DNA of 64,000 nucleotides from Tubiluchus corallicola (Eukaryota; Priapulida; Priapulimorpha; Priapulimorphida; Tubiluchidae), in the NCBI GenBank assembly GCA_030141605.1, contig JAQGDQ010000003.1:329501-393500 (forward strand). The letters run 5' to 3'. Position numbers and translations under genes: made by a program. A model generated the notes under the pieces. The model was not told the DNA's origin. It worked only from the letters and a program-made list of their open reading frames with translations, and ran no database searches. This document shows positions 24,783 to 38,000 of the stretch, one piece after another (positions within the stretch are counted from its first letter, which is position 1; each line of letters starts with the position of its first letter).

Positions 24783-26302
24783 GTGCCACAAGGGTCTAAT
24801 TTAGGACCTCTTCTATTCTTAACTTATATCAATGACCTTCCCACATGCAGCAACTTTCAGAACCCATATACAGAACCCAAATATTTGCCAATGACACTAA
24901 TTTGTTCATGTCTGACTCCAATATAAATAATCTGCAAAAATCTGTTAATGAAGAAATGAAGCAAATAGACCTGTGGATGAGGGCAAACCAGCTATCAATT
25001 AACTACAAAAAAACAAAATTTATGATAATCAATAACAAGCAAATTAACAATGCTAATAATCCAAAATTTCATATTATAATAAACAAACACAAAATTGAAG
25101 AAACAGACAACATCAAATACTTGGGCCTACTTATTGATAACAAATTAACATGGGAACCACATATAAAACACATAACATACAAATTAAGTCGAATTACGGG
25201 AATAATTTAAAAATAAGGCACTACATGGACCAATATATTCTGAAACTTCTATATAATTCATTAATTTTCCCTTAATAGGCTTATTTACAATATTCCATCT
25301 TAACATGGGGTACGGCTTTTGCATCAATTCAAAAATTAATAAAGACAACAAAACAAAATAGTAAAATTAATAACTTTTGCTCGCAAACATGATCATGCTA
25401 CACCATCGTTCGTAAAATTACAAATTTTAAAGGTAAGAGATACTTACAATCTCGAGTTGTTCAAATTTATGTATAAATTCAATGCTGGTTTATTACCAGA
25501 ATTTTTAGTGAATATTTCACTAATGTTTCTGATATACATTCTTACTTCACAAGAGCTGCTTCTAATGAACAGCATTTTGCGGAGAGATTTTTTACCCGAC
25601 ATGGTTTCAATAGCTTAAAATCACGAGGAGTTAAATTATGGAATTCGTTACCAAAAGATACCTTTGAAGGTAGCTTATTTTCTGCTTCCAAAAAACACAC
25701 AAAAATCTTACTAAATGGATATACCTGTGGTACATGACTTGTAAGACTAATAAGCAAGCTAGCAAGTTTTTTCTTTTCTTTTTTTCTCCTCATCTCCTAA
25801 CTAATTGTTGCTCTTTCTCATACTTACTTTTTCTCATAAATTTTTCTATATTACACTTTTTTGATACTTATTTTTTTCTTTCCATACTCTCAGTTTTTTA
25901 ACTTTACTCACTAACCTTGGTCAAATTCTCCTGTTAATAAGACTCCATTTGAAACTACTACATATAATAATCCTAATTACTGATCCTAATCGGAGAATAA
26001 TTGTATTGTTTTGTTTAGATTTTGGTATCCAACTTTATTATTTTTTTGTTTTCAATTCTTTTTAGATAATTTGTATCATTTATACTGTTTTTATTATTAT
26101 TTTTTTCTTATTTGTTTTTGTTATCTGCAGCATCACCATTAATTTTTAACATACTAATCTATTTATAAGAAAGGGAAGGAGACTAGATGGTCCGTCCCTG
26201 CCCTGCTCCATGATTATTACTTAATATTTAAAAAACTTTTGATGTTAAACTAATTGGAGAAAATAAATGTTCTATGTCTATGTCGATGTCTATGTGGTTC
26301 TA
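24783..26302 (+). pseudogene. 5'-truncated, decayed LINE (reverse transcriptase remnant)
   Basis: From 24783 the frame reads VPQGSNLGPLLFLTYINDLP, a typical RT block, then shifts. A second frame (24845-25210) holds FANDTNLFMSD, where the usual catalytic FADD has become FAND, plus LWMRANQLSINYKKTKFMI and IKYLGLLIDNKLTW. Further broken pieces include LELFKFMYKFNAGLLPEF and GVKLWNSLPKDTFEGSLFSA, the usual C-terminal end of CR1/Jockey-like LINEs. An AT-rich 3' UTR ends in AAATGTTCTATGTCTATGTC, a hexamer tail. Stops, frameshifts and the lost catalytic Asp show it is dead. Confidence 0.85.
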
Positions 26303-28699
26303 GCAATTCTTATTCAATGATTATCCTAGTAGCTGTTGTTCACCTGAAGAAAACTACAATAGGCAATAATAGCTTGAAACGTTGGATTCGTTCTTGGAAT
26401 CTTTTTTCGTCTTTTTTTAATTACGGGATTTTTTATTCATTTATCTTCCCGCTGATTTAACCACTTAATATTAGTCGCCTCTTAAGCATTTTGAAGTTTT
26501 TGACATGATTCCTTCACCGCTCCTGACACAACTTGACGCCGTACATACCGAAAGCCAGAAAACAGACTAGGACCTACATTATTTTGACGAAATGCCAAAC
26601 AAATTTAGCCACTCACCTACACCGTACTTTTCTTTGTCTGACACCGGAATCCACTTTGTCATATCTACATATTATAAATATCAAAACTTATTAATCAAAT
26701 CCAAATTAACCTATAATTTGATCCAAAAAACACAACATGAAATTGTTTATAAACATTTTCCGCCGGAAATGGCATTTCTGGCCGCATTAGTGGAAATCTG
26801 CTCAAATCATACAAATACAGGCGCCGATTCATTTAGCTTTCATGAAGTGCAATGATGTCAGGCCCGAAGAAGTGCCACTAGCCTAAGACACTAAGACATA
26901 GATGTTATTTATTTATCTCCTAATTAACACCAGAATTACAAGGTAAACAACAAGTGCTATAGCGATATTAATACACATAAAAGAAAGTGTCAGGGGTGCA
27001 GGAGAAAGGGTAGCGAAGGATCAATTGGTCATCAAAGTGAGCTGCCCTTTTCAATGCGGTACATGGTATAGTTGGTATACATGCTACATGGTTTGGTACA
27101 TGCAAGGTTACTTAGGTACATGAGCTGCCTACAAATAACGCATCTGGTCAGGAACTAGTCGAGTTTACTATTACCTTAGTGGCAGCGTCCGTTATCCTTG
27201 TTCATTTAATATATAATAATAATTTGAAATGTCAATAATTATAATTTTCGTTAATTCTAAACATTCAACTAAATATCATTAATTCTGAACTAAATGGATA
27301 AGCAATATTGAAATTTGTTTTTAGATTAATCTTTTTGATTTGACGTAAGCCAAGCTTTTATAGGCAATTCAGAAAATGTCTGCAAAAGTGTCACTAAATA
27401 ATCTATTACGAGGTGTGACATCAATTTGGATCATCATTACTACTGACAACATCCGGATGCACAACATGACTTCAATGTCCAATTCAGGAGTAGTATTGTA
27501 GTATTGTTTTACTTCACCACAATTATAATATTGCTGCTGAACAAGGCCAGACAGGGCAATTTTTATTCACAATCTACCTTGTCAGCAAGAATATTATTAG
27601 AATGAAACTGAGTTAGGGAAAAGCTTGAGGTAATTGTTGTTTTTGTTATGGCTCGCAATGACAGAAGTATGGGGATACATGTTCTAAATAAAGGATGTAT
27701 TTATAAAAAGAAGGTTTATCAGAGAAGAAGATGTACATACAATCACAAGGAGACTAACAACTCAAGAATAAGAGATCTAACTTCTAACTATTAAGCATTA
27801 CATCTGAGCGTTCTAGCATCAAATCTCATCTTAGATTACTCCATACAAGAACAGCATGCAAGATTTGTTATTAAAACGTCACGCTCTGTTTGTAGCTCGA
27901 ATTGTTTAACATAATTCTAACACTTTTGTGCAAAAGAACACCCTGCAAAATGTTCCTTACTCAACCCAATCTTCATGCAAGTTAGAGTGTCTCTACATAA
28001 TAGTAATTCCATTCATAGACCTTTATCTCGATCTTCACAGCTCTGTGCCTAGCTAGCAACTCTCTGAAATGTCTTAATTAATGAAGTTCAATGCTTAAAA
28101 TACATCTCCTATCTTAACATCTTAACAACTTGGTGTCTCAAATGCAATTCTCTTGGGCGCTCTGGAATTTATCTAAGTCATCTAGAAAATGGCTTATTCA
28201 GTAGCGCGATTTCCAGTTCCACATCACCGTTCTACTCTACCTCCCATAAACATGCTGCAATCTGAAAGAATAAATTTTGCATTACCACTGAATCTTATGC
28301 AATAATTTCATAACAATATCTCTACTATTGGCTCAGCTACTTTTCGAGTTAAAGTTTATCATTGGTACTACATTATTGTCATCATAATGAGTCAGGCAAG
28401 ACTATTCAAATTTTAGATCATTGATTTGCACAGTGCACATGCAGATAAAGCAGTTTACGTCAAAATAACTGTTCATTAAGTACAGTTTGTTTACGTGTAA
28501 AAAATGTACTTGTATAAGCGTACTAATGAAACATCTGTGGCTAAATCCACTGACAAGTCTTGATAAATATTATTTATTAATGGGCTTAAATTAATTGATT
28601 TTGTTCAGGTCTAGGTGCCAAGGGCAATCATTTTATATAGTTAAATATATAGGCTCAGCTTCATAGAATCTAATTTTCGGTATTTGACTCAAACTTAGC
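26303..28699. other. Intergenic, no recognised gene
   Basis: Repeat-like debris. The short frames at 26254-26460 and 26592-26855 carry no motif I know. CACCTGAAGAAAAC...CTTGAAACGTTGG near 26340-26385 resembles phrases seen next to retroelement ends in invertebrates but cannot be assigned. Confidence 0.5.
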
Positions 28700-28872
28700 T
28701 GATCTTATTTGTTTTTCTTTTGCTTTGTTTATTAATCAGACTCTTTAGTTATTATTTTAATGCATGTATTTTGCAGCTTGATTCAGTTCCCTATTTGAAA
28801 GTTTATTTAAATTTCTGTTATATCATGAATATGGAAATAAATGCACGTTTTGAATTGAATTGAATTGAATAT
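28700..28872 (+). mobile_element. LINE 3' tail with (TGAAT)n
   Basis: ATGGAAATAAATGCACGTTT is followed by four TTGAA/TGAAT units (28850-28870). This is a common 3' terminus of invertebrate non-LTR elements. No RT coding sequence is attached; the left limit is approximate. Confidence 0.5.
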
Positions 28873-29065
28873 ATGAAGCACTGTATCATATACAATTACT
28901 TATTGTGTGCAAATTATTTATATACAAACCTACAATATAATATATGTGGAATTATATAGATTAATTGCAGGGCATGTAAATGAGTGCAATTTTTAATGTG
29001 CCAAATTTGCTACCACGCATTGGAGTAAAACGACCAAGAAACAACAACAAAAGGAAATGAAGGAT

Positions 29066-29159
29066 CTCTATCTCTCTGTCTCTGTCTCTCTCCCTCCCTC
29101 CCTCTCTCTGTCTCTCGCTTTCCCTCCCTTTCCCAGTTTCTGTTCCGCTCCCTCTCTCT

Positions 29160-29200
<41 letters not shown>

Positions 29201-29229
29201 CCTACCTCTCTCTAAGAGAGGGAGGGAGA
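29066..29229. repeat. CT-rich low-complexity tract upstream of GMPR
   Basis: Imperfect CTCT/CCCT runs occupy the stretch, ending in an opposite GAGAGGGAGGGAGAG block (29214-29229) that can pair with it. It lies about 620 bases before the GMPR start. The Arg/Glu-rich minus-strand frame is an artefact. Confidence 0.9.
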
Positions 29230-29848
29230 GAAAAATCAATAAATCAATAAAAAATGCATTACTTTTTTACATAGTAGGCAGCCCATCACGCAGTCAGCTA
29301 GCCTCTTTCCTCAGAAAGAACAATAAAATTTTACTTACAAGAGAAGTGAAGAGGCATTTGCGAGTACATAATACATTCTTATTGCTACAATTTTTTTCCT
29401 TTTCATGAAATGTTTTCAGTTTTTTTAAACTAATAATTGCTTTTGATTGAGATATTCTTCTTTTATTAAAAATGCAAAAGTGATATTGGCTTATTGAAAT
29501 TGCGCGTATGCCAACATTATTGGTGAACTTAAGAATATTATTATTACAGTCAATGCGCCGCTCAAAATTTTTTAATGATTCGCCGTTTGATGCCGCCAGC
29601 ATAGCCGCTAATCGCAAAAACGAAATACGTAACAATAGGCAATTCCGTCACTTTCTTTTTACACTTTGCCTTCATAATGCGTTTGTTTCTTTTTGATGAA
29701 CAGGCAACTAATGAAGATTTGCCATATTGCTGCTAATTTCGCCTAACAAAAGTTTGGCGCGGCGCTTTGTCTTTTCTAAAAATAGCATTGTTCTTTTTAT
29801 ACTTATAGGTAATTTGATATCAACTACTCAACGGATAAGTAAGTTAAA

Positions 29849-30967
29849 ATGCCTCGTATGGACAGTGACGTGAAACTGGATTTTAAGGACGTGTTAATAA
29901 AGCCTAAAAGGAGTACGTTGTCAAGCCGGGGAGAGGTAGACCTCCATCGTGCTTTTGTTTTCCGTAATTCTAAACATGAATATGAAGGAATTCCTGTTAT
30001 TGCTTCTAACATGGACACAGTTGGCACTTTTGAGATGGCCAAAGTTTTAGCGAAGCATGATTGTTTTACTGCCGTACATAAGCATTATTCGTTGGAACAG
30101 TGGAAGGAATTTGCGCAAAAGAATTCTGATATATTAAAAAATGTTGCTGCTAGTGCCGGAACTGGTGAAGCTGACTGGAAAAAGCTTTCAACGATAATTA
30201 ACGAAATTCCTGATCTCAATTACATTTGCCTAGATGTTGCAAATGGCTATTCGGAAGCATTTGTTTCTTTTTTGCGCAAAACCAGGGAAGCTTATCCTCA
30301 GCATACTATTATTGCGGGTAACGTAGTAACTGGTGAAATGGTAGAAGAGTTAATACTGTCTGGAGCTGACTTAATCAAAGTTGGAATTGGTCCAGGATCA
30401 GTTTGTACAACAAGAAAGAAAGCTGGTGTTGGTTATCCACAACTAAGTGCAGTTATTGAATGCGCTGATGCTGCACATGGCCTCAAAGGACACATTATCT
30501 CTGATGGTGGCTGCACTTGTCCTGGGGATGTTGCTAAAGCATTTGGTGCTGGAGCTGATTTTGTTATGCTAGGAGGAATGCTGGCTGGTCATGATCAGTC
30601 TGGAGGAGAAATTATTGAAAGAGGCGGTCAGATGTTTAAGCTATTTTATGGGATGAGCTCTGATACTGCAATGAAGAAGTATGCTGGTGGTGTTGCAGAG
30701 TACAGAGCCTCAGAAGGTAAAACAGTGGAGATACCGTATAGAGGGGATGTACAGCACACCATTTTGGATGTTTTAGGCGGATTGAGATCGGCTTGTACTT
30801 ACACTGGTTCTGCAAAGCTAAAAGAACTCAGCCGAAGAACTACATTTATCCGTGTCACCCAGCAGTTAAACGAAATGTACACACCTTTTGCTGTCAACAC
30901 ATCTCGCACTGGGCTTCATCCAGTCAAATCAGTTTCCTCTCATGATATAACTGCTGATACTCAATAG
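29849..30967 (+). CDS. GMPR: GMP reductase, single exon
   Basis: A complete 372-residue ORF. GMP reductase (EC 1.7.1.7) uses NADPH to deaminate GMP to IMP in the cytosol, feeding guanine nucleotides back to the adenine branch of purine salvage. It is a TIM barrel of the IMPDH/GMPR family without CBS domains, as here. Seen: start [20 protein letters not shown] as in vertebrate [35 protein letters not shown]; the catalytic loop GPGSVCTTR with the nucleophile at Cys186 and Thr188; phosphate-binding [40 protein letters not shown]. About 25 residues extend beyond the usual 345-348 end and look non-conserved. The start is set by the family N-terminus and AAAATG context. A possible acceptor (TTATAG, 29804-29809) upstream hints at a 5' UTR intron. 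The coding part has no intron although its neighbours have many. GMPR1 and GMPR2 cannot be told apart. Confidence 0.96.
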   Translation: MPRMDSDVKLDFKDVLIKPKRSTLSSRGEVDLHRAFVFRNSKHEYEGIPVIASNMDTVGTFEMAKVLAKHDCFTAVHKHYSLEQWKEFAQKNSDILKNVAASAGTGEADWKKLSTIINEIPDLNYICLDVANGYSEAFVSFLRKTREAYPQHTIIAGNVVTGEMVEELILSGADLIKVGIGPGSVCTTRKKAGVGYPQLSAVIECADAAHGLKGHIISDGGCTCPGDVAKAFGAGADFVMLGGMLAGHDQSGGEIIERGGQMFKLFYGMSSDTAMKKYAGGVAEYRASEGKTVEIPYRGDVQHTILDVLGGLRSACTYTGSAKLKELSRRTTFIRVTQQLNEMYTPFAVNTSRTGLHPVKSVSSHDITADTQ

Positions 30968-31708
30968 TTCAAATAAGAACAGCTTTGTGCATCGACAGCT
31001 TGAGCTGCAGTTTTACATATTTGAATGTGAAAACTTAAATTTGGAAAGAACCTGTAAAATGCTTTCGTCATGTTGATCACACATGTGAGACTTGGTTTTA
31101 AAACTGTTTTTTACTGGTCTCTTTTGTTATGTGAAATATTTTTACCTAGAATTTTCAGTTAAAATTAATTTTGATTTTTTTTTCTTTTGTGCTGTTGCAT
31201 ATCTTGAACTTACTGATTAGTCAGTCTATAAGGAGTTTTTAAAGATTAATTGCTGAGATCATTACTTATTTAGTATAGGTGTGAATTATACTTTATTCAT
31301 CATTACGATTATAAAAAAATATTTATACTGAGTGCACTAGTGTAAAATGATAGCCTTTGCAACTTAAGCTTTAAAAGTTTGTTCTAAACCTCACATTAAA
31401 ATTTTTGATTGCAGCAGTGTGATAAAAAAGTTTGCAGAATATATGTCAGACAGAAGCTGTACTTATTACTTTTTGTTACACAATTTGCTAATTCATGTTA
31501 TTTTCCAAATACGTCACAAGCTTGTTCTAAGAATATCAGTTGTAACAACACTGACTGAATTAAGTGAGATGATTAACGTGATGGATAATGGATTTAGTGA
31601 TTGATTTATTGTAAAATTATAATCAATTAAATTCAACCTTCCTGCATGCTTTTAATTTAACCTTAAATTTAAAGCTGCTTTGATTGGAAATTAGTGCCAG
31701 AAATTTTC

Positions 31709-31714
31709 AATAAA
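31709..31714 (+). promoter_or_regulatory. Candidate poly(A) signal for GMPR
   Basis: AATAAA about 740 bases after the GMPR stop and about 300 bases before the RCCD1 start. It is one of the few canonical hexamers in the spacer; actual use is unknown. Confidence 0.35.
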
Positions 31715-31792
31715 ATAAAAAAATGTTTGTGTATGTGCTATAATGTGATATATGTATATTTTGTGTTTGTTTTATCACAGAAAATTTCAGTT

Positions 31793-31823
31793 TAATATGC
31801 CACATATAATTTGTGGCATATTA
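31793..31823. repeat. 12-bp perfect inverted repeat in the GMPR-RCCD1 spacer
   Basis: TAATATGCCACA is followed after 7 bases by its exact reverse complement. It can form a short hairpin. No function is evident; it may mark a transcript-end structure or be chance. Confidence 0.5.
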
Positions 31824-32006
31824 CACTTAGCAGATACTTCTTTACCTTTTTCACGCATGTAATGATTTATTAATGAGATCTAATTTGTTGTTTATTCACA
31901 TAAGCAAAAAAACAGGTAATTATACTGCATCTTAGAAGTTGCTTACAACTGTCTTTACAATATGTTCTATGTTTATGCAAGTTTTCCTTTTGCTTTTAGT
32001 ACAGTG

Positions 32007-35000
32007 ATGTCACTGTATGGCTGGGGCTCAAACATTTATAATCAGTTAACACATGCGAATTTACTTCACTGCGTAAGCATTCCTTTGAAGTGCAGTGTTG
32101 AAAATATATTTGAAGATGACAGCATTGGCAGCAAGCTTGTAATAACCTGTGCTTGGTCTAACATTTACCTTGGAAAAGGTACAGTATGGATTTTTTTCTT
32201 ATGATTACATTTTTAAAAGTGGGTAGCAAAAATGTTTGTACTGATATAACAAACAGTTTACTGCATCACTATTGTCACCTGTGGTAATTATTAATACTCT
32301 TACTGTTGTAGTTGGTATTAATATTATATACATGGCTTGCTAATAGCACTGTATGACAAAATGAAGCTTTTGTCAATTCTTTTTATTGACATCTTTGACA
32401 TAGAACAAAACATTCTCTTATTAAATTGTTTGTTTTGATTTGTTTCTGTAGGTAAAGTGCTGTTGTGTCGTGGATATGGAACTCACTGTAAGTCTGGCTT
32501 TATCTTTGAAATACAGGATGGTGCCATCGTTGACATGGCAGTTTCTTGGCTCTACTTGTGTGTTGCTTGCACAAATGGATACTGTTTGCTGTGGAAGCAT
32601 GGGGAATTTACAGATGGACCTATGTGTAAGGTACTGTTAAAAAATATGTACTATAGTAGGCCAGTAATTTAAACTTAAAAGTTTGAATGTGACGTCACGC
32701 CTGGCTTCTCTCTATTCTCTCTATACTTAAACAGGTTAGCGAGGGAGTTCCGGTTTTGCCACGAAGCAGGGCTGACGTATCGCTGTTACAATTTTTCTAT
32801 ACTACTTTGAATTAAAATAAAGTTTTAAAAATAAGTTACAAACGAGTTGGAGCAGTTTGTCAAGAATTCTATTGTACTCTATGTTTTATTTCATCTTCAA
32901 TTCGATTTCAAATCGAATTTCTAACTTCTGCAATCACTGTCTTGTAATAGTGTAATTGCATGTCCACTGGGAGAATTAAATCATTTTCAGAATGGCTAGT
33001 TATGCCAATTAAACTGGCTTGCAACTTAGCTTGTATAAGCTATTGTAATTGCATGTTATGATCAAGTTTGTTGAATATGGAGTATATATATATCGATAAC
33101 CATCAAATACTAGAACATTATTGTACTAAGAATCATGTATCTGTAATAATAATAAAATTTCTACCATTAGTCAGTTCTTATAGGTGATTCACGAACGGAA
33201 GAATTTACTACTTTGCATAATTTTTTATTAATAGTTCTGTTGTTGCACTACAAAGTGTACAACATTTGCCATTTTTATTTTATTTTTTCTAAAAACTGTG
33301 ATGGTAAGATTTTTTAACAAAACAGATGTGAAACAATTAAAGAGAAAAAAGTGACATTAAAAGCAAACAGCAGAGCCAAATAATTATAATGTGGAATTTA
33401 ATAACGTATACAAACCACAAAATATGTCCACACAGCTTAAAAATGTTCGAACTAAAAGGCAGTTTTGTTTACTAACTTTACTTGGTGTTTGTGTTTTAGG
33501 AAGTTTAACAGAAGTTTTATTCAGCACATGATCATCATCCCAGCAGATTTTAAACTAAAACACCTAAAAGTATTTTACACTCTATACATTTTAAAAATCC
33601 CAAATCCTGTAGATTACTGCATGAATAGAGAAATAAATAGCTTATTTTTTGTTTAGGTAGTACTTCATGAGGAGAAAGAGCTCCATACATACGAAATTAA
33701 GAATGTGGCTTTTTGTGGAGAAAAGCTTGTTATCCTCACTGCTGCTGGTAAAAACTAAATTGTCTGTAAAATTTTTGTGATGATATTAATAATTGTATTG
33801 TTCAGTATTGGTTGTTTTCTGCCAAAGCAGACATTTGACTCGCTCCATTTTTACATATTTTAGGAAGGCTGCTGACAGTGACCGATTTTGAAAAGAAACC
33901 TGAACACTTCCAGATGCCAAGTAATGAGGAAGTGTGTCAGATATGCAGTGGTAAGGAACACACTGTATTACGTACCATCTTTGGAAATGTCTACACTTTT
34001 GGGAGTGGAAGGTAAGGTTTACCACGGTGGATATTTTCTTGCTTTTTAAATGCCAGCAAATGTCTTATATAGAAATGTCAACATTAATTAAGCATTAAGC
34101 ATTTGGATTTGCTAATATATTTACTGACTGGATCAGAGAATTTCACAAGTAACTAAAAAAACAAGCCTTGAAATTTTGTAATGTTCCCATGTTAGCTTAC
34201 TATTTGTAGAATTCATGTTTCAAGTTGCTACATAAATTTATCCTTCTGTGCTAACTACTAGGTAGCTATTAAGCAATTGAAATGCATTCTTTTAAGGCAT
34301 TTTGTAAAAGATAGTTTGTGTCTAAGTATTAATGCAAAAATCATTGACTTAGTAAAATTAAATAACATTATTTCGTGAATAGGTTTAATAGTAATTTTTT
34401 CTACTACTGATGTATACTAAAATTTTGCACAGTTGTTGGGAATCTTTTAGGATGTATGCCAAAATTCACTGATCTTCCACTTTTGCAGAAGGTTGTTTGT
34501 CTTCTTAGAGTGTGCTTAGCTTTTTTACAAAATTGGATTTTTTACAAAGCCCTCATTAACTTGAATAAGCCTAGTTACACTTAAGCATTCATTTTGCAGA
34601 GAAAATTTTATGTAATAGGCCTACCCTATTAAGTAGTGAGTGGATGCATTTAAAAATACGAATGTTTTCCTGTTATCATGTTTCCAAACTTACTTGGGAG
34701 ATTTACTGGAAAATGAAATTGGATAGCCATTTAATCTTAGCATAGGCATTCTATTTTAGTAGTATAGTCAACCTTGGCTATAAGGGACACCTCGGGACCG
34801 GAAAAAAAACGTCTCTTATAGCCGAAGTTGAGTCTGACTGAGGGTGTACCTAGACCTGTACTTTTCTGCACTTTTACCCATATTTTTATGGATTATTGCT
34901 ACACATTCAGTGCAAATGATATGTAGAAAGCTCCTTCAATGAAGCGTGATGTATGTGACCGAGGAAACCGAGCTGTTCGAAGGCTGTGAAAAATTGAGGT

Positions 35001-38000
35001 TAAAAGTCGATCAATTTCGCTTTGATCGTGGGAATATGCGATGTAATTTACCTGGGTTTCTATTACACGGGACCAGAAGATATCGTCCCTCATATCCGAG
35101 TACCTTATATACAAAGATTTTTACAAAGGAAAAACGTTACGAAAAATTGGGACTGGTGTTGGTAGTCCCTTATAAGCGAGTACCTTATACCCGAGGTTGA
35201 CTGTATTTTTTTGTTAAATATCACTTTACTTAATGAATTTACTTTATTATGACGTAGCCATGTAGTTATTGCTGAATTTTTTTTTCTTCAATACAGCAAC
35301 CCAAAACTCCTTAATGGTTTCTGTGACTGTCATTACATCTATAAAAGCTCACATTCACACACATTTAGCAAGTTAATGGTAATTTTTTTAGCCGCGGACA
35401 GCTTGGCCATGGATCTACAGAGGAAGAGAAGCAACCACGCCTAGTTGTAGCTCTTGAAGGCATTCGAATCATTGATATTGCAGCAGGCGGGTGGCACTCG
35501 CTAGCCATTAGTGGTATGTGCTTTGTACAGAATGATAGATTTAAATGCTGTTTGTGTGCAACAAAGAGATTGCTAGCCAGTATATCGATCAGTCCTTCAA
35601 AAATTCAAGAGTTAAAAAGTTTGATCAAGGGCTGTTCTTGCATAACAGTTGAATGCAGTTGTTGCACAAGTGATGCGGATTGAATATTTTTCCTAGTACT
35701 TAACACATATTTATTGTAATAATCAAATGTCAAAATTTAGACAACTGTTCAGGGTTTTATTTTGATTACTGATATCTGCAAAAAATGATTACAGTAAATA
35801 TACATTCCAACCAAAACTGAAATTCACATATAAAATCGACTGTGGTCTTATTAATATTGTCACTTTTAGAAAAATAACAATAGCAAAACATTTGATTTGT
35901 TACAAACAACATGGACAAAAATACCGGCTGTGCACTCACACAGCTGGGCAACTAGTAGAGTTTTTTGCAAAATTTACCAGACTGCATCAAACTGACATAA
36001 ATAGCTCCACAGCAAACAATGGCCCCATTCTCTACTAAGAAAGCATACCTATGTGCCAGACAAATTTCAGGGAAGACCTATACGATATGCTAATGAAGTG
36101 TATTTAGCAGGTAAATTAAGTATGTAAATGGTTATGGAGTAATAAATGTGATAAATCATCCACACTGAGAAGAAAGTAGTAATTTCAAGTGTTTATCATG
36201 GCAGCTCATGGCACCAATATCAGTTGTTGTATGTCAACAGTCCCATTTCAATTTGTTTGAATGTGTTTGGATGTTTATCTTCAGAATTAAAATTTTTTGT
36301 ATTGGGCAACATATTGAATATTTTTGGAGCATTATTGATGCCAAAAACATCTTCATTGTCCCTGTAATTCTTAATGTAACTGCTGGTTTTTACTATTTTT
36401 GTGTGCTTGGTTTCAGAACTGCAACACTTCTTGCACTGTTGGTGGCAATTTTGTAAAATTTGATGGCCATCTTGAATGTTTTTGGTATTCAAAAGCAGGT
36501 AACATGCTTTTTTCTAGCCCGGAGAACATTACCATAGCTTCGGACATTTACAGATGTGCATTTTTGCAATTCTTGCATTCTTGCACGACGGTGTTGGGAC
36601 ACTACTGATATGTCCAACATAGCTACCTTGTTGTTCGCTAAAACTGTGAAAACAGCGATTAATTAGTTAGGCCTTCTTCGATATTTGGTTACAAAGGTAT
36701 AAGTTTTTTTAAATGTAAAAGTGGTAAACCCTTGGTAGATCAGAATTAACATTTTTTCCTATTAACATATAGAGAGGGTGTTTCAGATCACTGATGGGAC
36801 TTTTTATGAACTCTGTAGCTCCCCTATTATTACCAACATGTGGATTTGTTTACTCCCATTTAGTGAATATCGTGTGTATTACCAAGATATAAGTTTTACC
36901 AAGTTTTGAAATAAGCATTTCTTCATTTTCAGATATTGGCGACATATATGTGTGGGGTTGGAACGAAAGCGGTCAACTAGGTTTCCCAACATTGACAGGC
37001 AATTCAACTTTTAGTGAAAAATGTGATATTGGCAAAGACTTCTCTACAAGCTATAATCAAAATACTGATTCAAATATTGTGCCTGTAAGTGACGTTAATT
37101 CTTCAGAATCTGGAGCAAATATACAACCTAAGGACAGCAACATCAAATATTTTAAGGATGTCTGCCAAAACGAAGAACTATTTAAACAGCAAATAAATGC
37201 CTTTGAAGAAACGGAACAGAAAAGACATCCTGGCTCATCGGAACAAAATGAAAAACCATCTAGAAGGATGTCTGGTCTGTTCCAGTCTATACCAACTGTT
37301 CTCGATTGTCCAATGATACCAGAGGATATTGTGTTTGTACAAGTTAGTTGCGGTTCAAGACATTCGGCAGCTGTTACTGGTAAAGATATTTTTGTATGTA
37401 GCTGTGATTTTGTCTTCTTCTGTCAGTGATATGAAAGACAACAATGTGTACATTAAATCTGTGTGATAGCCAATATTCTGAACAATTAATTGACTGAAGT
37501 GGACTAAAATAAACAAATGTTTATTTTAAAAATTCTAATTAAGGTGAGGTTAGTTTGCCTTTATGTTGTGATGCATTTGGTCATTTTAATTGCTTTAAGT
37601 GCACAGTATTTGTCAACATGTACGGCAGCAAAATAAAATCTGAAGAGCAGGCAAACACTTAACTATTACATAATAATGGCTTTATATCCTTCCTACATGT
37701 ATTGCACCAAATTGACTGCAACTGTGCACTTTTAATGTTAGCCGATCATAGCTGTGGTGATCTTCTTGAGAATTCTTGTAACAAATTCTTGTAACAATTT
37801 GCAACTTGAGATTTCTTTTGACATTCAGTGTAGTATATTATGTTTGTCCCTTGCTGATATATGCAACTTTAAATTTTTATCTTTGCTCTTTCTAGATGGG
37901 GGAACACTGTATGTTTGGGGAAATAGTGAGCATGGACAGCTTGGTCATGGGCAGAACTGTGATGGTTCATCGACACCAAAAGCTGTTCATTTCTTCACCA

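Noticed and set aside
28200-28265. Possible first DOCK exon (ATG TTT ATG GGA G before GTAGAG on the minus strand)
   Set aside because: The phase would fit, but the leader does not resemble known DOCK N-termini and such short matches arise by chance.
28961-29239. Arg/Glu-rich minus-strand frame of 92 codons
   Set aside because: It runs across a CT-rich low-complexity tract and has no domain.
31962-32006. Upstream in-frame ATG for RCCD1
   Set aside because: The extra codons read through a pyrimidine tract and TTTAG that look like an acceptor, and add residues unlike RCCD1.
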